Source of the DNA: an uncultured Gemella sp.
Lineage (GTDB): Bacteria; Bacillota; Bacilli; Staphylococcales; Gemellaceae
Length of the DNA: 8,088 nt
Reading direction: 5' to 3'
Assembly: GCA_945929765.1 (NCBI GenBank)
Contig: CAMEOL010000042.1
Location: 1-8,088, forward strand
Part shown: positions 6,297 through 8,088 of the stretch, piece by piece
Position numbering within the stretch: position 1 is the stretch's first letter
How the letters are laid out: each line of letters starts with the position of its first letter
Translations under genes and position numbers: made by a program
Notes under the pieces: model-generated
The model's input: the letters and a program-made list of their open reading frames with translations, nothing else
The model's database searches: none
Told to the model about the DNA's origin: nothing

Positions 6297-7304
6297 ATGT
6301 TATTAGATAGGCAAGTACTTATTCTTCAATCTATAGTAGAAAATTTTATTAATACTAATCAGCCTGTTGGATCTAAACATATATCAAAAGATATAAAATT
6401 CAGTTCAGCAACAATTAGAAACGATATGAGTAAACTTGAGAAAGAAGGGTTCATTATGAAGACTCACACTTCCTCGGGGAGAATACCATCAGAAAAGGGA
6501 TATCGTTACTATGTTGATTATATAAAAAGCGAATATGAAATAACGCAACAAGATTCTTCTAAGTTGAAGAAGATTCTTGAAGAGAACGTTTATTCTGAAG
6601 ATAATTTTTTAGAAAAAAATGCGATAGTTCTTTCTGATTTAACTAATTGTACCGCTGTAATTTTGGCGCCGACAAGGACGGATAAGAGGATTAATAAAAT
6701 TGAATTAATTTTATTGAGTAGTCGCAGTATTTTGGTTATATTAATCACTAATATTGGCGAAGTATTCCAACAAAATTATAAGATGGATGCGGATTTTACA
6801 GATGAAGATATTTCGGAAGTAAATAAATTGCTAAAAATGTATTTTTATGACGTAGATATGGCACAAGCTCATATTCTTATTCAAAAAGAATTAGAGAACT
6901 ACTTGAAAGATCGTATAAACAATTATGACTTAATAGTTGTAGCGTTAGAAAGATTGTTGAAAAATAAAATTAAAAAAACTATAGCTTTAGGTGGTAAGTA
7001 TAATTTACTTAAACAGCCTGATATAGATAATTTAGATAAGTTAAAAGAAGTAGTAACATTGTTAGAAGAAGATAAAATTGTCGATTTAATTGACAGTAAT
7101 TTTAATGGGAAAGAAACTTCTATAAAAATAGGACAAGAACTTGCATTGGGCAACATAGATGATCTCTCTCTAGTTTCTAGTAAATATAATACAGAACGTG
7201 GAGAAGGAGTTATTGCTGTTTTTGGACCGAAAAGAATGGACTACAAGAAAGTTATGGCACTCATAACATGTGTTAAAGATAACTTAAACAATAACTTAAA
7301 ATAA
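6297..7304 (+). CDS. hrcA: heat-inducible transcription repressor HrcA
   Basis: HrcA is the dimeric repressor that binds CIRCE and is kept active by the GroE chaperonin, so unfolded protein relieves repression. The start is taken as ATG 6297 (335 residues, MLLDRQVLILQSIVENFI), which matches the conserved HrcA N-terminus; the longer frame from GTG 6288 would begin within the ribosome site. Residues 1 to about 75 form the winged helix-turn-helix: VGSKHISKDIKFSSATIRNDMSKLEKEGF (24-52) and the wing SGRIPSEKGYRYYVDY (60-75). The rest matches the GAF-like dimerisation and inserted domains (about 100-335), ending with a GVIAVFGPKRMDY segment typical of the family's C-terminus. It is the first gene of the operon, 12 bases before grpE, downstream of CIRCE and two CtsR boxes. 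The length is near the family norm (about 340) and nothing is missing. Confidence 0.97.
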   Translation: MLLDRQVLILQSIVENFINTNQPVGSKHISKDIKFSSATIRNDMSKLEKEGFIMKTHTSSGRIPSEKGYRYYVDYIKSEYEITQQDSSKLKKILEENVYSEDNFLEKNAIVLSDLTNCTAVILAPTRTDKRINKIELILLSSRSILVILITNIGEVFQQNYKMDADFTDEDISEVNKLLKMYFYDVDMAQAHILIQKELENYLKDRINNYDLIVVALERLLKNKIKKTIALGGKYNLLKQPDIDNLDKLKEVVTLLEEDKIVDLIDSNFNGKETSIKIGQELALGNIDDLSLVSSKYNTERGEGVIAVFGPKRMDYKKVMALITCVKDNLNNNLK

Positions 7305-7316
7305 TAGGAGGTAGAA

Positions 7317-7889
7317 ATGACTACTGAAAATAACAAAGAGCAACAAGAGTTAGTAGAAGAAGTGAAAGAAGAAGTTGTTGAACCGACAACAGAAGATACA
7401 TCAGAAGAAGAAATTGAACAAAGTATCGAACAACTGTTAGAAGCGAAAGTACTAAAACTTGAAGGAGAAGTTCAAGCTGCAGAAGATAAGTATTTAAGGT
7501 TGTATGCAGAATTTGAAAACTTTAAAAAACGAAAAAATCAAGAAATAGAAACAAATAACAAATATAAAAGTCAAAAAGTAGTAACAGAAATTTTACCTAG
7601 TTTAGACAATCTAGAAAGAGCATTAGCATCAACGGAAGAGACAGAAGCGAATGCCGCCTTATTAAAAGGTGTTCAGATGGTCTATGAAGGTCTACAAAAT
7701 GCACTTAATAGTGAAGGTGTAGAAGTAATTGAACCTAACGGGCAACAATTCGATCCGAACTTCCACCAGGCAGTAATGCAAGATAGCGATAGCGAACAAG
7801 AAAGTGGAGTAGTGTTAGAAACTTTCCAAAAAGGTTACAAACTTAAAGATAGAGTTATAAGACCTGCGATGGTCAAGGTTAATTCTTAA
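7317..7889 (+). CDS. grpE: GrpE, nucleotide exchange factor of DnaK
   Basis: GrpE is a cytoplasmic homodimer that releases ADP from DnaK and acts as a thermosensor in the DnaK-DnaJ-GrpE chaperone cycle. The 190 residues comprise an acidic disordered N-terminus (1-42, rich in Glu), a long dimerising coiled coil (about 43-90) containing YAEFENFKKRKNQE (63-76), a helix-bundle segment with LPSLDNLERAL (93-103) and GVQMVYEGL (108-116), and the C-terminal beta domain with PNGQQFDPNFHQAVMQ (130-145) and GYKLKDRVIRPAMVKV (173-188) that contacts DnaK. The AGGAGGT site (7306-7312) is nearly ideal. It is cotranscribed with hrcA. No terminator follows, which suggests the operon reads on, presumably to dnaK, beyond the window. 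Confidence 0.97.
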   Translation: MTTENNKEQQELVEEVKEEVVEPTTEDTSEEEIEQSIEQLLEAKVLKLEGEVQAAEDKYLRLYAEFENFKKRKNQEIETNNKYKSQKVVTEILPSLDNLERALASTEETEANAALLKGVQMVYEGLQNALNSEGVEVIEPNGQQFDPNFHQAVMQDSDSEQESGVVLETFQKGYKLKDRVIRPAMVKVNS

Positions 7890-7897
7890 CTCGTCAA

Positions 7898-7910
7898 GCA
7901 TCTTTGATGC
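7898..7910. repeat. small hairpin GCATC-TTT-GATGC after grpE
   Basis: Perfect five-base arms enclose a three-base loop, nine bases after the grpE stop. No T-run follows, so it is not a terminator. A second small inverted repeat, AGAAG-TAAG-CTTCT, follows at 7923-7936. Both could be mRNA stems in the grpE-distal intergenic region. Confidence 0.4.
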
Positions 7911-7937
7911 GCAGAGGAGTTTAGAAGTAAGCTTCTC

Positions 7938-7992
7938 ATAGGTGGCTAGATTTGTCACGAGCTGGAAGCGAAGGGAGAAATCAGCCAGCGAC
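7938..7992. repeat. 55-base intergenic direct repeat, copy 1
   Basis: This copy is identical base for base to 8034-8088. It is 53% G+C (29 of 55), well above its surroundings. It can fold as TGGCT-(A)-GATTT (7943-7953) with AAATCAGCCA (7978-7987), leaving a 24-base loop. An alternative fold pairs GCTGG (7961-7965) with CCAGC (7985-7989) and GTC (7954-7956) with GAC (7990-7992). The two folds share 7985-7987 and exclude each other. I do not recognise the family. Confidence 0.9.
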
Positions 7993-8033
7993 TGAGCAGG
8001 TTAATTCAACCACAAAAATCAAATTAGTAGCAA

Positions 8034-8088
8034 ATAGGTGGCTAGATTTGTCACGAGCTGGAAGCGAAGGGAGAAATCAGCCAGCGAC
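8034..8088. repeat. 55-base intergenic direct repeat, copy 2, cut by the window edge
   Basis: This is a perfect repeat of 7938-7992 with an offset of 96 bases. The identity runs up to the last base of the window, so the repeat unit may be longer and more copies may follow. The 41 bases between the copies (7993-8033) are AT-rich and could be part of a 96-base tandem unit. Confidence 0.9.

Noticed and set aside
7938..8088. CRISPR array
   Set aside because: The 55-base repeat with a 41-base gap is larger than typical repeats, only two copies are seen, and it lies within a chaperone operon with no cas genes.

Overview
The window is AT-rich chromosomal DNA with short intergenic gaps. It carries core genes of the Bacilli: rpoE (RNA polymerase delta subunit, restricted to that lineage), a type II peptide deformylase, a CIRCE operator and CtsR-type operators. 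A Gemella-like or related low-GC coccus is my best guess from base composition and gene content. That species-level guess is inference; Bacilli is well supported.

Layout, left to right. (1) Positions 1-3545 hold a plus-strand cluster: the 3' part of an ABC-F ATPase gene, a DUF1934/YwiB-type gene overlapping it by one base, argS, and rpoE 13 bases later. A strong rho-independent terminator closes it (3626-3674). (2) Positions 3546-3937 are a 392-base gene-free stretch with that terminator, two GTAAA/TTTAC inverted repeats and a near-perfect sigma-A promoter. The promoter drives a single amino-acid permease gene (3938-5377). (3) A bidirectional terminator (5397-5432) separates the permease from the convergent, minus-strand def gene (5500-6054). 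(4) A 242-base divergent intergenic region holds the def promoter on one side and a densely packed hrcA control region on the other: two tandem-heptad CtsR boxes in opposite orientation, a sigma-A promoter overlapped by the second box, then CIRCE. (5) hrcA and grpE follow as the start of a heat-shock operon, presumably continuing to dnaK and dnaJ beyond the window. (6) After grpE there is no terminator. Instead there is a 55-base, relatively GC-rich sequence present twice, with a 96-base period, running off the right edge.

How the genes work together. The first cluster is translation and transcription machinery: a ribosome-associated ABC-F factor, arginyl-tRNA synthetase and RNA polymerase delta. 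def processes nascent proteins. hrcA-grpE is the chaperone control module: HrcA represses through CIRCE, CtsR probably represses the same promoter, and GrpE is the nucleotide exchange factor for DnaK.

No mobile element, CRISPR array, tRNA or rRNA gene was seen, and I found no wholly new system. The items most worth a second look are the repeat pair after grpE and the composite CtsR/HrcA control region.
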